Assembly (NCBI GenBank): GCA_049652745.1 | Contig: JBASEY010000017.1 | Coordinates: 124,001-188,000 of the forward strand | Direction of reading: 5' to 3' | Length of the DNA: 64,000 bases | From: JBASEY01 sp049652745 | GTDB lineage: Bacteria; CSSED10-310 | Shown here: piece by piece, positions 34,452 through 44,824 of the stretch | Layout: each line of letters opens with the position of its first letter | Numbering within the stretch: position 1 is the first letter of the stretch | The notes under the pieces: model-generated | The model's input: the letters and a program-made list of their open reading frames with translations, nothing else | The model's database searches: none | What the model was told of the DNA's origin: nothing | Translations under genes and position numbers: made by a program

Positions 34452-35363
34452 ATGGTCAGAATGAAAATACAAATTATTACTTTTATCAAAAAACTCTTTG
34501 TCAGAGTTTTTATAATTGTAGCCGGCTACTATATTTTGGCTCTCATTTTTCACCCGGAAAAGCGGCTGATGGAACGAGTCTCTACGCATTTGCATGAGCA
34601 GGCGGGAATATTGCTGGATTATTCCGATGTCAAACTGGGTTTTCCGCACAGGATCATCATATACAATCCATCGCTGAAGCAGATACAAAGCAATCATGAA
34701 CAGACGTCCATCGATGAGTCAAAATCCCATGACAAAATCTTTTTCAGCGGTGAGCGACTTTCAGTATCGATTGCTTTTAAAGCATTTTTTCACGGCAAGG
34801 CCGGCTTGAATTTTAAAAGTAAGGCATATGGAGGAGCTATTGACGGGACAATCCAAACATCCTTATCCAGAAGCTCTCAACGTTTGGAATTTCGAGTCGA
34901 CTGGAGTGATATCGATCTATCCTTGCTTTTAAAGGACCATCCTAATTTGATGATTTCTACCGGAACCTGCCTGGGCAAGGCTGAATTGATTGCTGATTTT
35001 AATCAATACTTCATTTACAAAGGACCCGTGCATATCTCAATTGAAAATACACGGCTCAATCTCCCCGATAACTTCAAAGACTACCTGGAATTTTTGGAGT
35101 TTAACACAATAAATGGCGAATTTGTTATGAACCATTCGGAAATTCAAGTCCAAAAGATTGAACTTTTGCGTTCTGATACTGTGATACAGATTGCCGGCAC
35201 AGTTGACCAACGAATACCCCTATCCGATTCCGTTCTTGATTTACAGATAAAGCTTTATATGTTGAGCAAGACACAGCCTTTTGACAAGGACATGTATATA
35301 CCGCTCAGGCTGAAAGGCACGATCGACAATCCCGATGTCTATTTTTTAGGTCAAAAGTTGTGA
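34452..35363 (+). CDS. GspN/AsmA-like membrane-anchored protein
   Basis: The 303-residue protein has one N-terminal membrane segment (about 13-32) and a periplasmic beta-rich domain (FFSGERLSVSIAFKAFFHG; LIADFNQYFIYKGPVHISIE; LRLKGTIDNPDVYFLGQ) like GspN, the accessory protein of some type II secretion systems, and AsmA-type lipid-transfer domains. The end pattern, basic sequence then GTIDNPDV, is common in AsmA-like C-termini. No other T2SS gene is in the window. The start is ambiguous: the ATG at 34452 is three bases from GGGAG, and an ATG at 34461 is twelve bases from it. Confidence 0.65.
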   Translation: MVRMKIQIITFIKKLFVRVFIIVAGYYILALIFHPEKRLMERVSTHLHEQAGILLDYSDVKLGFPHRIIIYNPSLKQIQSNHEQTSIDESKSHDKIFFSGERLSVSIAFKAFFHGKAGLNFKSKAYGGAIDGTIQTSLSRSSQRLEFRVDWSDIDLSLLLKDHPNLMISTGTCLGKAELIADFNQYFIYKGPVHISIENTRLNLPDNFKDYLEFLEFNTINGEFVMNHSEIQVQKIELLRSDTVIQIAGTVDQRIPLSDSVLDLQIKLYMLSKTQPFDKDMYIPLRLKGTIDNPDVYFLGQKL

Positions 35364-35373
35364 TCGACACATG

Positions 35374-35395
35374 AAAACAAATGTAATGTTTTTTT
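35374..35395 (+). terminator. Weak AT-rich hairpin between convergent genes
   Basis: AAAACA (35374-35379) and TGTTTT (35387-35392) around a seven-base loop are followed by three further Ts, 10 bases after the GspN-like stop. Low-stability stem; it may end the plus-strand transcript. Confidence 0.3.
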
Positions 35396-35400
35396 CGCCG

Positions 35401-36171
35401 TCAGGTTATGATACCTCGCCCTGACGATCGGGCAAAGTCAACAATTTCCAAAATATCTTCATCATCTGGGAATTCATCGATCATTTTTTCCAATGCAGTG
35501 GATGGTGCGATATCGGGAATAAGAAAATATCGGATCGCCTTATCGATTTTACTTCGTCGTTCATTATTGAACCCATTTCTACGCAGTCCGGTGATATTGG
35601 TTCCACGTAATGATCCTCGTTCACCGACCACCATACTGAATGGCAGCACATTCTGGGTCACTGCTGTAAGCCCTCCAATAAAACTATAGCGACCGATTCT
35701 GACGAACTGGTGAATGCCTACCATCCCACCAATCGAAGCATAATCATTTATCTCGACATGTCCGCCCAAGTTCACGGCATTCGCTAAAATACAGTGATCT
35801 CCGATAATGCAGTCATGGGCTACATGCACATACGCCATAAGCAAATTGTGATTGCCGACTCGAGTAAGGCAGTTTTGTTTTGAGGTTCCCCGATGAATAG
35901 TGACATATTCTCGAATAGTATTGTCATCTCCGATTTCGACTCGACTTATTTCTCCTTTATAGGACAAATCTTGCGGTACACCTCCAATATATGCGAAATG
36001 AAAGATTCGATTGCGTTTTCCAATGGTTAACGGGCCTTCTAAAACCACATGCGATCCGATTTCACATCCCGGACCAATTTCAACATTGGGACCAACTATC
36101 GAATAATGACCAATTTTGACATCCTCTGCTATCTTTGCCGAAGGATCGATAACAACAGTTTTTTCAATCAC
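35401..36171 (-). CDS. lpxA: UDP-N-acetylglucosamine acyltransferase LpxA
   Basis: The 256-residue left-handed beta-helix enzyme makes the first acylation of lipid A synthesis. Hexapeptide repeats run from about residue 5 to 190; the catalytic His lies in [15 protein letters not shown]. The helical C-terminal domain begins after GLRRNGF. The GTG at 36171 overlaps the lpxD stop by eight bases and has AGGA about eight bases before it. It is last in the bamA-skp-lpxD-lpxA run. The fabZ gene that often sits between lpxD and lpxA is absent. Confidence 0.95.
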   Translation of the reverse strand: MIEKTVVIDPSAKIAEDVKIGHYSIVGPNVEIGPGCEIGSHVVLEGPLTIGKRNRIFHFAYIGGVPQDLSYKGEISRVEIGDDNTIREYVTIHRGTSKQNCLTRVGNHNLLMAYVHVAHDCIIGDHCILANAVNLGGHVEINDYASIGGMVGIHQFVRIGRYSFIGGLTAVTQNVLPFSMVVGERGSLRGTNITGLRRNGFNNERRSKIDKAIRYFLIPDIAPSTALEKMIDEFPDDEDILEIVDFARSSGRGIIT

Positions 36172-37249
36172 CGATAATATCCTTTCCTTTCAAATCCGTC
36201 ATGTCAGACTCTAATTTCCTGATTTTTTCGGCCATCTCTTTGATCATATCCATCCATTTAGATGCTTGCCTCAAGGCAACCTGATTACGCTTCCATTCTT
36301 GATGAGGCATCTGTGGAAAACCGGAGACGATCTGGTTCGAAGGTGTATTTTTCATGATGGTTCCTCGTGAAGTTACAGTAACATTTTCTCCTATTTTCAC
36401 ATGTCCGGAAACACCTGCCTGTCCACCCAAGGTGACATTCCGACCGATTTTTGTACTGCCGGCTATACCTACTTGAGCGGCGATTGCTGAATCCTTACCG
36501 ATAGAAACATTATGAGCGAGATGAACCAAGTTGTCTATCTTCACTCCTTGCTCAATAACAGTCATAGCGATACTGCCCCGATCGATCGTGGAATTTGCAC
36601 CGATTTCGACATCATCTTTAATATCGACGCCGCCAATATGAGGTATTTTGACATAAGTATCGCCATCACGCGCAAACCCAAAACCATCCGAACCGATCAC
36701 CGCTCCACCATGTATGACGACACGCTTTCCGATAGAGACTTGGTGATAGATTGTCACGTTTGGATAGATGATGCAATCTGAGCCGATAACGGTATTTTCT
36801 CCAACATACACACCCGCAAACAACGCTGAATTCGACCCGATTCTAACCCCTTTTTTAATAACGACATTTGCATCAATAAAGCATGTTTCATCTATCACGG
36901 CGCTTTCATCGATTGCTGCAGTAGGGTGGATTCCGGCAGAGGGAAGCACGGTGGGATAAAATATGGACAGAAGATAAGCCAGGCTGAGATGGATATTCTT
37001 CACTTTAACCAGAACCTTTGTCGTTTCAACGTGAGGCAATTCAGAAACCAGAACGATAGCCGCTTTTGTCTGCTTCAACTGATCGGCATATTTAGGTCCT
37101 GTGTAAAAAGAAACATCGTTAGGCTCTGCTCTGTCAAGAGATGCAATCCCTTTGATATGAGTGACGGTTGGCCGACCGATCAATTCCCCTTTCACGACAT
37201 CGAGAAGCTTGTCGACAGAAAGCAAATGATCTAAAGGTTTGATATTCAT
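36164..37249 (-). CDS. lpxD: UDP-3-O-acyl-glucosamine N-acyltransferase LpxD
   Basis: The 361-residue enzyme adds the second, amide-linked acyl chain to UDP-glucosamine in lipid A synthesis. It has an N-terminal uridine-binding domain (about 1-105), hexapeptide repeats forming the beta-helix, the catalytic His in [14 protein letters not shown], and a short C-terminal helix. The frame opens at 37258, where AAGGG touches the ATG; the ATG at 37249 has the same SD nine bases away and is preferred. It follows skp after 55 bases. Confidence 0.94.
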   Translation of the reverse strand: MNIKPLDHLLSVDKLLDVVKGELIGRPTVTHIKGIASLDRAEPNDVSFYTGPKYADQLKQTKAAIVLVSELPHVETTKVLVKVKNIHLSLAYLLSIFYPTVLPSAGIHPTAAIDESAVIDETCFIDANVVIKKGVRIGSNSALFAGVYVGENTVIGSDCIIYPNVTIYHQVSIGKRVVIHGGAVIGSDGFGFARDGDTYVKIPHIGGVDIKDDVEIGANSTIDRGSIAMTVIEQGVKIDNLVHLAHNVSIGKDSAIAAQVGIAGSTKIGRNVTLGGQAGVSGHVKIGENVTVTSRGTIMKNTPSNQIVSGFPQMPHQEWKRNQVALRQASKWMDMIKEMAEKIRKLESDMTDLKGKDIIGD

Positions 37250-37304
37250 TTGATACATCCCTTGTCTCGCCCAGGCAGAAAAACAATTCAGCTACAGGGT
37301 GTTG

Positions 37305-37826
37305 TTATTTATATGCTTTATCGAATTCAGCGATAACCTGGCTAGAGATATCCAGTGCCTGATTGGAATACAGAACGGAAGGGCCGTCGGCATCCAAAAT
37401 AATCGTGAACCCTTGTTCTTTCCCGATTTTCTCGATAACCTCCGCCAGTTGATCGATAATGCGGTCAAGTAGAAGTTTTTCACGATTGCCTATTTCCGTT
37501 TGGGCATCTTCTTTCATACGGTTCAGATCCAGTACGGCACGTTGGAGCCGCTCGCGTTGCTCCAGCCTCGCTTCGTCCGTCAACATCTGGCTTTGTTTTG
37601 ACAGATCGTCTTCCATTTTCTTGATCTCATTTTCTTTTTCCGTCATTTCCTGTCGGCGCTGATCGACAAGATTTTGCAGAGCGGTATATCCTTCTTTTCC
37701 TGCTTTGGTTTCAAGAATAACCCTTTGAGTTCTGATAAAACCAATTTTTGTAGAATTTTCCGCCTTTATCGGGCTTCCCAACATCAACAGCGCCAGAACA
37801 ACGATCAAGCAAATATTTTTTTTCAT
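37305..37826 (-). CDS. skp: Periplasmic chaperone Skp/OmpH
   Basis: The 173-residue protein has a signal peptide (about 1-22, ending AEN), a short beta core (KIGFIRTQRVI, then ITIILDADGPSVLYSN) and a long charged coiled coil (about 50-125) typical of Skp tentacles that hold unfolded outer-membrane proteins. The ATG at 37826 has AAGGA eight bases upstream. It lies directly after bamA (21 bases), the usual partner gene in beta-barrel assembly. Confidence 0.88.
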   Translation of the reverse strand: MKKNICLIVVLALLMLGSPIKAENSTKIGFIRTQRVILETKAGKEGYTALQNLVDQRRQEMTEKENEIKKMEDDLSKQSQMLTDEARLEQRERLQRAVLDLNRMKEDAQTEIGNREKLLLDRIIDQLAEVIEKIGKEQGFTIILDADGPSVLYSNQALDISSQVIAEFDKAYK

Positions 37827-37847
37827 AAATTCATTCCTTTCGAGCTT

Positions 37848-40226
37848 TTAAAACATCCGCCCCATGGTGAACTGAAAATCGTTTCGACTTTCATTTTCGT
37901 ACGGGTCCAGATTATACCCCCAAATAAACCGTAATGGAATCCCAAAGCCAGGCATAAAAAACCTAATTTCAAATCCTGTGCTGGGTCTCAATGTTCTTAA
38001 ATCCACGGCGTCCTCTGAGCTCCACGCATCGCCGGCATCGACAAAAAATACTATTTTTAAAGGACGCGCTATCGGAATCTGGAGTTCTGATGATAACAAC
38101 AACGATTTGTTACCGCCTAGAACAAGTCCGCCTTCACCAATCGGTCCAATCCCATAATCTCTGTATCCGCGAACAGTGTAAGGGCCACCCAGGCGGAACA
38201 GTTCATAATAGGGCAATTCTTTCCCCCTGAGGCCGGCGCCGTAGTTGAACCGGCCTTGTAACGAAAAAACCAGACGCCTGGGCAGAGACCAATATTTAGA
38301 AACGGATAGATAGGCTTTATAGAAGTCGTTATCGCCCCCAAGTATCCCTCCGGCAAACTGAAAGGAAACCGTTCCATACCATCCCTTTGTTGGGTCAAGT
38401 TTATTATTGAGCGTATTTAATATCCACAGATGAGTCAGGCTGGATGTAATCTGAGTCCCTTCGAGCTTTTTCACGTTTTCATCCGCCGATGCAGAAATAT
38501 CATATACTCTATTGTTTTCAAACGTATAACCCAATCGCGTCGAAAAAATGCTGCCGACACCTCTACCGATGAATATACTGCCTCCCTGCTTTCGCTGCGT
38601 CGAACTATCGTATTTTTCTCTGCTGCTCCAGGCGGATACGGATCCATAATAAGGTCTGTCCATTACCCACTCATCGATAAAAGAAAATTTAATAGTATCA
38701 CTTCTACTGCCTGATGTTGCAGAAACATTCAATTCCTGACCTCGACCAAATAAATTGTGCTCGGACAAACCCAGAGTCCCATACAATTTGTTGTATCCTG
38801 AATAACCTCCGGCCAACTGTATTTCGGTCTGTCGATTATCGGCCAACGAGATCATCACGTTGATTTTCGTCGGATCGACCTGCGGTTCTATGTCGGGAAC
38901 GACATTATCTATATATGCCAAATATTGCAGACGCGCTATCGAGCTTTGAAGCTGGGACATATTGAAAACGCTGCCTTCTGCAATGATAAAGTTGCGCCTG
39001 AGAACTCGATCTTTTGTGCGATAATTACCCATGAACTCCAGCCGGTTCAAAAAAGCCTGCTTACCTTCGATAATGGAAAATGTGATATCAACTGTTTTGT
39101 TCCGATCATCGATTTTTTTCTCTGGTGAGATGTATGCATAGACATAACCGAGTGAACCATAAATTTCGGTCAGCGCTTTGATTGCAAGCTCTTCCAATGC
39201 CAATGAATATCTTCGTCCGGTTTGAAATCGAAGTCCTTCTCCCCATAGCGCGGAACCGCCAAAATATTTCTCATAACTTTCAGGTCGAGTCGACTCGACG
39301 ACTCTTTTCACGACGGATTCCGGTACGACAGAAGGATCCGCGACTTTATAATTCAACTGTCCAAGCGTGTAAACATCACCTTCATCGACTTCATAAGCGA
39401 TGCTTAACGATGCCGAGGAACCCGGCTTTTCCGGTCGATTCAGCGTAATTTTAGGTTCACTGATCGACACCCTGAGATAACCTCGGTTTTTGTAATACTG
39501 TTCCAGTCCCTTTATATCTTCTTTTAATTCTTCTTCTTTAAAAATACCGGAGTCCGTTATAAAAGATAGCCACCACCATTTTTGATTTTTCTTGATTTTC
39601 GATTTCAAACCCCACAGCCGTGTTCCTGTCGAAATATTCTTGTTTCCTTTGATCGTGACTTCCCGAATTTTCAATTTCGTTCCCTCATCGATATCAAAGA
39701 TCAAAGTGGCCAAGCCAAGCTGCGTCGGTGTCAGACGTGGAGTGACAACAGCGAAATTAAAACCCTTGTCACGATATTTCTGCTCAATTTTTGTCGCGCT
39801 CTGTTGGATAGTGACCGGATTATACCGATCACCGGTCGATATGGTCAGTTCATCACGCAATGTGTTCAGCCCGATGGATGAAGCGCCGGAAATCACGATA
39901 TCATGTATGATTGGATATTCTTTGACAGTAAAAATCAGGCGATATCCGACGTCCAACATTTCGCTTTCAACGCGGATATCTTCAAAAAGGCCCGAAGCAT
40001 ACAGTGTTTTAACATCACGCCTGATATCTTTTTCAATGAATCTTGCGCCAGGGGATAATTTTATCAAATGTTCGATCATGTCGATGCTTACTGTCTGATT
40101 TCCAATGATGGTTATTTCCTGAATGACAGCAAAGTTGCCTGGTATTTCATCGGCAGAGACCAGAGCCGCGAAGCAGATAACCGAGATACAGACAATGAGA
40201 TATCTTTTATGATTATTTACAGTCAA
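37848..40226 (-). CDS. bamA: Outer-membrane protein assembly factor BamA
   Basis: The 792-residue Omp85 protein inserts beta-barrel proteins in the outer membrane. It has a signal peptide (residues 1-26), POTRA domains from about 30 to 430 (YEVDEGDVYTLGQL; ITIIGNQTVSIDMIEHLIK) and a C-terminal barrel with the VRGYRDYG motif of the L6 loop near 684 and a terminal Phe in FTMGRMF. The start is TTG at 40226; no in-frame ATG gives a signal peptide, so the TTG is accepted, with AGGA ten bases upstream. It heads bamA-skp-lpxD-lpxA and lies 112 bases below clpC. Confidence 0.95.
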   Translation of the reverse strand: MTVNNHKRYLIVCISVICFAALVSADEIPGNFAVIQEITIIGNQTVSIDMIEHLIKLSPGARFIEKDIRRDVKTLYASGLFEDIRVESEMLDVGYRLIFTVKEYPIIHDIVISGASSIGLNTLRDELTISTGDRYNPVTIQQSATKIEQKYRDKGFNFAVVTPRLTPTQLGLATLIFDIDEGTKLKIREVTIKGNKNISTGTRLWGLKSKIKKNQKWWWLSFITDSGIFKEEELKEDIKGLEQYYKNRGYLRVSISEPKITLNRPEKPGSSASLSIAYEVDEGDVYTLGQLNYKVADPSVVPESVVKRVVESTRPESYEKYFGGSALWGEGLRFQTGRRYSLALEELAIKALTEIYGSLGYVYAYISPEKKIDDRNKTVDITFSIIEGKQAFLNRLEFMGNYRTKDRVLRRNFIIAEGSVFNMSQLQSSIARLQYLAYIDNVVPDIEPQVDPTKINVMISLADNRQTEIQLAGGYSGYNKLYGTLGLSEHNLFGRGQELNVSATSGSRSDTIKFSFIDEWVMDRPYYGSVSAWSSREKYDSSTQRKQGGSIFIGRGVGSIFSTRLGYTFENNRVYDISASADENVKKLEGTQITSSLTHLWILNTLNNKLDPTKGWYGTVSFQFAGGILGGDNDFYKAYLSVSKYWSLPRRLVFSLQGRFNYGAGLRGKELPYYELFRLGGPYTVRGYRDYGIGPIGEGGLVLGGNKSLLLSSELQIPIARPLKIVFFVDAGDAWSSEDAVDLRTLRPSTGFEIRFFMPGFGIPLRFIWGYNLDPYENESRNDFQFTMGRMF

Positions 40227-40282
40227 TTGACAACCATTCCTGAGTCAGATCCATGCACTTATCGGACTTCAAATCGAGCGTC

Positions 40283-40312
40283 AGTGTAATGCGTTTCGCA
40301 TCATTAGGTCAA
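40283..40312 (-). promoter_or_regulatory. Possible promoter for bamA-skp-lpxD-lpxA
   Basis: On the minus strand TTGACC (40307-40312), an 18-base spacer and TACACT (40283-40288, 4 of 6) lie in the gap between clpC and bamA and would give a leader of about 50 bases. No clear sigma-E type element was seen. Confidence 0.4.
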
Positions 40313-40338
40313 GATGGACTATCGGGATCGATTCCGGA

Positions 40339-42798
40339 TCACTCGTTAACAATCGCACATTGGTTTTTTATTTCGATGTTGAATTTCAATTTATCTTTTT
40401 CCAGTGATACCCTGACACAGGCATCTTTGATTCCATCCGGATATTTCAATAATTCTTCTGAGAGCGGATTTTCGATATAACGGCGTATGGATCGTTTTAC
40501 CGGTCGGGCGCCGTAGGCCGGCTGATAGCTTTTTTCAACCAACCAGTCCCGAGCCGCAGGTGTGACTTCCATATCCAATCCCAATTCCTGTAGTTGTTTG
40601 CTCAATCTGGTTAAATTCAAATTCATTATAGCTTTAATATGATCTTTGTTTAGTTGATGAAACACAACGACTTCGTCGATTCTATTCAGAAATTCCGGAC
40701 TGAAGGTCGACCTCATTTCCCGGAGCACTGTTTCTTTCATTGTCGTGTATGAGCGGCGGTCTATTTCTGTATCGGGAGTAAATCCCAGCATACTTCCGGT
40801 TCGTATAAACTTTGCTCCGATATTGGAAGTCATGATAAGGATACAGTTACGAAAATCTATCTGGCGGCCCATTCCATCTGTTAAATGGCCTTCTTCCATA
40901 ACCTGAAGAAGAATGTTGTAGATTTCAGGGCTGGCCTTTTCAATTTCGTCCAATAAAACTACGGAATAGGGACGACGGCGAACTTTTTCCGTCAACTGGC
41001 CGCCTTCACCATAGCCGACATACCCTGGTGGTGATCCGACCATACGTGAGACGGAATGTTTTTCCATAAATTCCGACATATCGATACTGATCATCGCTTT
41101 CTCATCACCAAACAGGTTCTCGGCAAGCGCTCTGGCCAATTCTGTTTTTCCAACTCCTGTCGGTCCTAAAAAGATGAATGACCCGATAGGTTTAGAATGA
41201 TCTTTCAAACCGGATCGAGACCTTCGAATGGCTTGAACAACGGTGCGAACTGCTTCATCTTGAGCGATGATGCGTTTGTGAATTTCTTCTTCCATTTGAA
41301 GCAGCTTCTGCGATTCCGTTTCTTGTAATCTACGCAAAGGCACCCCGGTCCATTGGCTTACGACATGAGTTATATCATCAACCGTCACCACCACGGGCTT
41401 ATCAATAGATTCCGACTGCCATTCCTTTCGTATTCTTTCAGCCTCTTTACGAAAAGCCTGCTGTCTGTCTTTCAAATCTCGAATCAGTACCAGGTCAAGC
41501 TTTGAATCTTTCAAAAAGATCTCGACATCTCTCTCTATATCACTGATTTTCTGCTCCAGCTCTTTCAACTGAGCGGGTTCGGCAGTTGAATCAAGGCGAC
41601 GCCTTGCGCCTGCTTCATCTATTAAATCAATGGCTTTATCCGGTAATTGCCTGTCAGTAATATAGCGATCTGCAAGCTGCGCTGCAGCGACGATTGATTC
41701 ATCGGTATAAACAGCTTTGTGGTGTTTTTCATATTGATATTTCAACCCCTGCAGAATTCTGACCGTTTCCGATACCGTCGGCGCCTGCACTCGAATCGTC
41801 TGAAAGCGTCGTTCAAGAGCGCCGTCTTTCTCGATATATTTTCTATATTCATCTTGGGTTGTAGCTCCAATACATTGAATATCCCCTCTTGACAACGAAG
41901 GTTTCAGCATATTCGATGCATCGATCGAGCCTTCGGCTGCGCCGGCTCCAACCAGCGTATGCAATTCATCGATAAAAATAATGACATTGGCTGCTTCATG
42001 GAGTTCCTTCAGAACCGTTTGAAGCCTTTCTTCAAATTGACCTCTGTACTTCGTGCCGGCGACCAAAGCGGCCAGGTCAAGACTGATGATCCTGCGATTG
42101 GCTAAAAGTTCCGGGATATCACCGGAGACGATTTTTTGTGCCAATCCTTCGACAATTGCAGTTTTACCCACTCCCGGATCCCCAACCAGAACCGGATTGT
42201 TTTTCTGCCTTCTGCACAGTATTTGAATCACACGTTCTATTTCATCAGTCCGGCCGATAACCGGATCGAGCTTTCCGTCTATGGCCTTTTTAGTCAAATC
42301 GCGGCCAAAAGCATCGAGTGCCGGTGTGGCGGATTTTTCTTTCGTTTTTTCACCGCTTTTAACCGGAGTCAACATTTCCATGATGACATCACGAAGTGTA
42401 TCAAGCATGACTCCGGCATCTCTGAGCATTTTACCGGCCATTCCATGGCGCTCTCGAACCATACCTAATAAAAGGTGCTCTGTATCGATATAATTGTGCC
42501 CCAGTTCACGACTCTCCAACATGGCCCCTTCAAGAACCCGTTTGGCAAGCTCCGAAAATGGCAGTTCTTTCTCAGATGAAGAACGATTTCCCGTGATAAG
42601 GCGTCGCTCAAGTTGAAGATGAAGCGTATATGGATTGATATTCATTTTCTGAAGAGCTCTGACGGCTATTCCACCACCTTCTTTTATCAAACCCATCAGT
42701 AAATGCTCCGTATCAAGGCGATCATGCTTCAAACGTTCCGCTTCACTTTTCGCCAGAACTATGACCAGGCGCGCCCTTTCAGTAAATTTCTCAAACAT
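40339..42798 (-). CDS. clpC: ClpC-type AAA+ ATPase
   Basis: The 819-residue Clp ATPase has a two-repeat N-domain (about 1-145), AAA1 with Walker A GDPGVGKT near 207, a short middle region near 410-470, and AAA2 with [16 protein letters not shown] near 545. The middle domain is short as in ClpC, unlike ClpB. An LGF tripeptide (SMLGFTPD) near 667, needed for ClpP docking, indicates a protease partner rather than a disaggregase. No clpP is in the window. The ATG at 42798 has AAGGAG seven bases upstream; lolD lies 33 bases upstream. Confidence 0.93.
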   Translation of the reverse strand: MFEKFTERARLVIVLAKSEAERLKHDRLDTEHLLMGLIKEGGGIAVRALQKMNINPYTLHLQLERRLITGNRSSSEKELPFSELAKRVLEGAMLESRELGHNYIDTEHLLLGMVRERHGMAGKMLRDAGVMLDTLRDVIMEMLTPVKSGEKTKEKSATPALDAFGRDLTKKAIDGKLDPVIGRTDEIERVIQILCRRQKNNPVLVGDPGVGKTAIVEGLAQKIVSGDIPELLANRRIISLDLAALVAGTKYRGQFEERLQTVLKELHEAANVIIFIDELHTLVGAGAAEGSIDASNMLKPSLSRGDIQCIGATTQDEYRKYIEKDGALERRFQTIRVQAPTVSETVRILQGLKYQYEKHHKAVYTDESIVAAAQLADRYITDRQLPDKAIDLIDEAGARRRLDSTAEPAQLKELEQKISDIERDVEIFLKDSKLDLVLIRDLKDRQQAFRKEAERIRKEWQSESIDKPVVVTVDDITHVVSQWTGVPLRRLQETESQKLLQMEEEIHKRIIAQDEAVRTVVQAIRRSRSGLKDHSKPIGSFIFLGPTGVGKTELARALAENLFGDEKAMISIDMSEFMEKHSVSRMVGSPPGYVGYGEGGQLTEKVRRRPYSVVLLDEIEKASPEIYNILLQVMEEGHLTDGMGRQIDFRNCILIMTSNIGAKFIRTGSMLGFTPDTEIDRRSYTTMKETVLREMRSTFSPEFLNRIDEVVVFHQLNKDHIKAIMNLNLTRLSKQLQELGLDMEVTPAARDWLVEKSYQPAYGARPVKRSIRRYIENPLSEELLKYPDGIKDACVRVSLEKDKLKFNIEIKNQCAIVNE

Positions 42799-42831
42799 CT
42801 GCTATCTCCTTCATAGAAACATCATAACAGT

Positions 42832-43563
42832 TTAATGCCCCGGCATATCAGCATGAAGTCCTGTTTCAACCGAAACCACCGAATCAGATACGACGCTGCC
42901 GGCGCTCAATCTAAGAATTCGTTGCGAAGATCGTGCCAAATCCATATCATGAGTAGCTATAACAAAGGTTACTTGAAACTTCCTGTTCAGGTTGCACATC
43001 ACCTCAAATACTATACGCCCGGTATCCGTGTCCAGGTTCCCAGTCGGCTCATCAGCCAGAAGCAATGCAGGGGACGTCACCATGGCCCGCGCCAGCGCGA
43101 CTCTCTGCTGCTCACCACCGGACAACTGAGAAGGCATATGGTTCAATCTGCTCGAAAGCCCAACTTCATTCAATATTTCCCGAGCTGCGTTCAAAGCATC
43201 TTTCCGACTCACCGTTTTACGAATTAAAATAGGCATGGCCACGTTTTCCACAGCGGAAAATTCGGGTAAAAGATGATGAAATTGAAAAACAAACCCGATT
43301 TTTTCATTCCGAAATACTGCCAGCTCACGTTCAGACATTTGAAAAACAGGCTTTTCTTTAAAATAAATTTCACCTCCTGACGGTCTGTCCAACCCGCCCA
43401 TTATGTGAAGAAGCGTCGATTTTCCCACCCCACTCGCTCCCGTCACGGCTACAATTTCTCCTTTTTTGAGATTAAAAGTGATGCCGTTCAAAACTGCGAC
43501 GTCGCCGTGCGGCGTATGATAATGCTTGGCAACGTTCTTTACCTGCACCAATGTATCACTCAT
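42832..43563 (-). CDS. lolD: Lipoprotein-releasing ABC ATPase LolD
   Basis: The 243-residue ATPase has Walker [10 protein letters not shown] near 40-48, the signature [15 protein letters not shown] and Walker [12 protein letters not shown]. With LolC/E it extracts lipoproteins from the inner membrane for delivery to the outer membrane. It overlaps the permease gene by eight bases, and the LolD-specific context makes this a better call than other MacB-type ATPases. The tail (about 225-243) is longer than usual. Confidence 0.92.
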   Translation of the reverse strand: MSDTLVQVKNVAKHYHTPHGDVAVLNGITFNLKKGEIVAVTGASGVGKSTLLHIMGGLDRPSGGEIYFKEKPVFQMSERELAVFRNEKIGFVFQFHHLLPEFSAVENVAMPILIRKTVSRKDALNAAREILNEVGLSSRLNHMPSQLSGGEQQRVALARAMVTSPALLLADEPTGNLDTDTGRIVFEVMCNLNRKFQVTFVIATHDMDLARSSQRILRLSAGSVVSDSVVSVETGLHADMPGH

Positions 43564-44824
43564 ATCGAATAGCCTCCACCGGATCCAAAAGAGCAGCCTG
43601 TCGAGCTGGGTAGATAGTCGCCAACAGACATATCAGCATCGATGCGCCGCACACCAGAAGAACATCGAGCGTTCTGATTTCAAAAGGCAGATAATTGACG
43701 TAGTAAACCTCACCCTCCAAACGAATCAATTTATATGTATCCGCGATCCAACTGATCGCACATCCCAGTACACATCCGACAATGGTTCCTATTGAACCTA
43801 TCACAAGACCTTGAGTCATAAAAATTTTTCGAATACCTTCATTGGTCGCACCCATGGCTTTCAAGATTCCAATATCTTTGTTTTTTTCCATGACCATCAT
43901 CGTCAATGAACTGATAATATTGAAAGATGCCACGAAAACAATCAGAGTAAGGATAATGAACATAGCCAGTTTTTCCAGTTTCAAGGCGGCAAAAAAAGCC
44001 TGGTTCATTTCTTTCCAGTCTCGAATCCAAAATCGAAGCCCAAGTTTTTCCTGGAGCTGGACAGCGATCTTTTCAGACTTGAAAATGTCGTTTACACGAA
44101 CTTCGATCCCGTTAATGCCATCCATTATGCCGACGAGCTGACCGGCTTTTTGCATCGTCATATATACCATCGATCGATCGTATTCGTACATTCCGGTTTC
44201 AAACAGCCCTGCCACCCTGAAAGCTCTGGCACGAGGAATGAAGCCTGTCGGCGTCAGCGTCATTTCCGGCGATAAAATCGTTACAGTATCATTCAAACGG
44301 GCTCCGAGATATCTGGCAAGCTCAATTCCCAGAATAACCCCGTCACGAGGAACCGGGGGTTCCCCCGGCAATGATTCCGGCTGAGCTTTATCCAAATCAT
44401 CGATATTCCCTCGAATCAGCGTGTCTCGTAATTCAACCGGAATGTCTCCCGACATGTCCATTCCCTTTATTACCACGCCATCACCACGATTGCCTCGACG
44501 AATCATCCCTTTTGCATAGATAAAAGATTCCGATACCGTGACCCCCGGTATCGAATCGATCACATTTAGAATCTGTTCGAAATCCTTGACAGTATCTTCA
44601 TGATTCAACGGCGTTATAACGATATGCGCATTCGTTCCCAGAATTTTTTCCCGCATATCGTTCGCCAGACCGGTCATGACCGCCAACACAATGATCAAGG
44701 CCGCAACTCCAAGGGCCACACCGGCAATGGAAATCGTCGTCACAACGGAAATCATTGCCTGTTTTCGCCTTGCGCCTAGATATCTCAAACCTATAAAACG
44801 TTCATAATCAAAATACATTTTCAT
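43556..44824 (-). CDS. lolC: Lipoprotein-releasing ABC permease (LolC/LolE family)
   Basis: The 422-residue permease has one N-terminal helix (about 25-48), a large periplasmic domain (50-270) and three further helices near 278, 325 and 382 with FtsX-like sequence (SSLTMMVMEKNKDIGILKAMG). FEYERFIGLRYL-type start (FDYERFIGLRYLGARRKQA) is typical of Lol permeases. Only one gene is seen, so it probably works as a homodimer (LolF-like). It overlaps prfB by four bases (ATGA) and lolD by eight. Confidence 0.9.
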   Translation of the reverse strand: MKMYFDYERFIGLRYLGARRKQAMISVVTTISIAGVALGVAALIIVLAVMTGLANDMREKILGTNAHIVITPLNHEDTVKDFEQILNVIDSIPGVTVSESFIYAKGMIRRGNRGDGVVIKGMDMSGDIPVELRDTLIRGNIDDLDKAQPESLPGEPPVPRDGVILGIELARYLGARLNDTVTILSPEMTLTPTGFIPRARAFRVAGLFETGMYEYDRSMVYMTMQKAGQLVGIMDGINGIEVRVNDIFKSEKIAVQLQEKLGLRFWIRDWKEMNQAFFAALKLEKLAMFIILTLIVFVASFNIISSLTMMVMEKNKDIGILKAMGATNEGIRKIFMTQGLVIGSIGTIVGCVLGCAISWIADTYKLIRLEGEVYYVNYLPFEIRTLDVLLVCGASMLICLLATIYPARQAALLDPVEAIRYE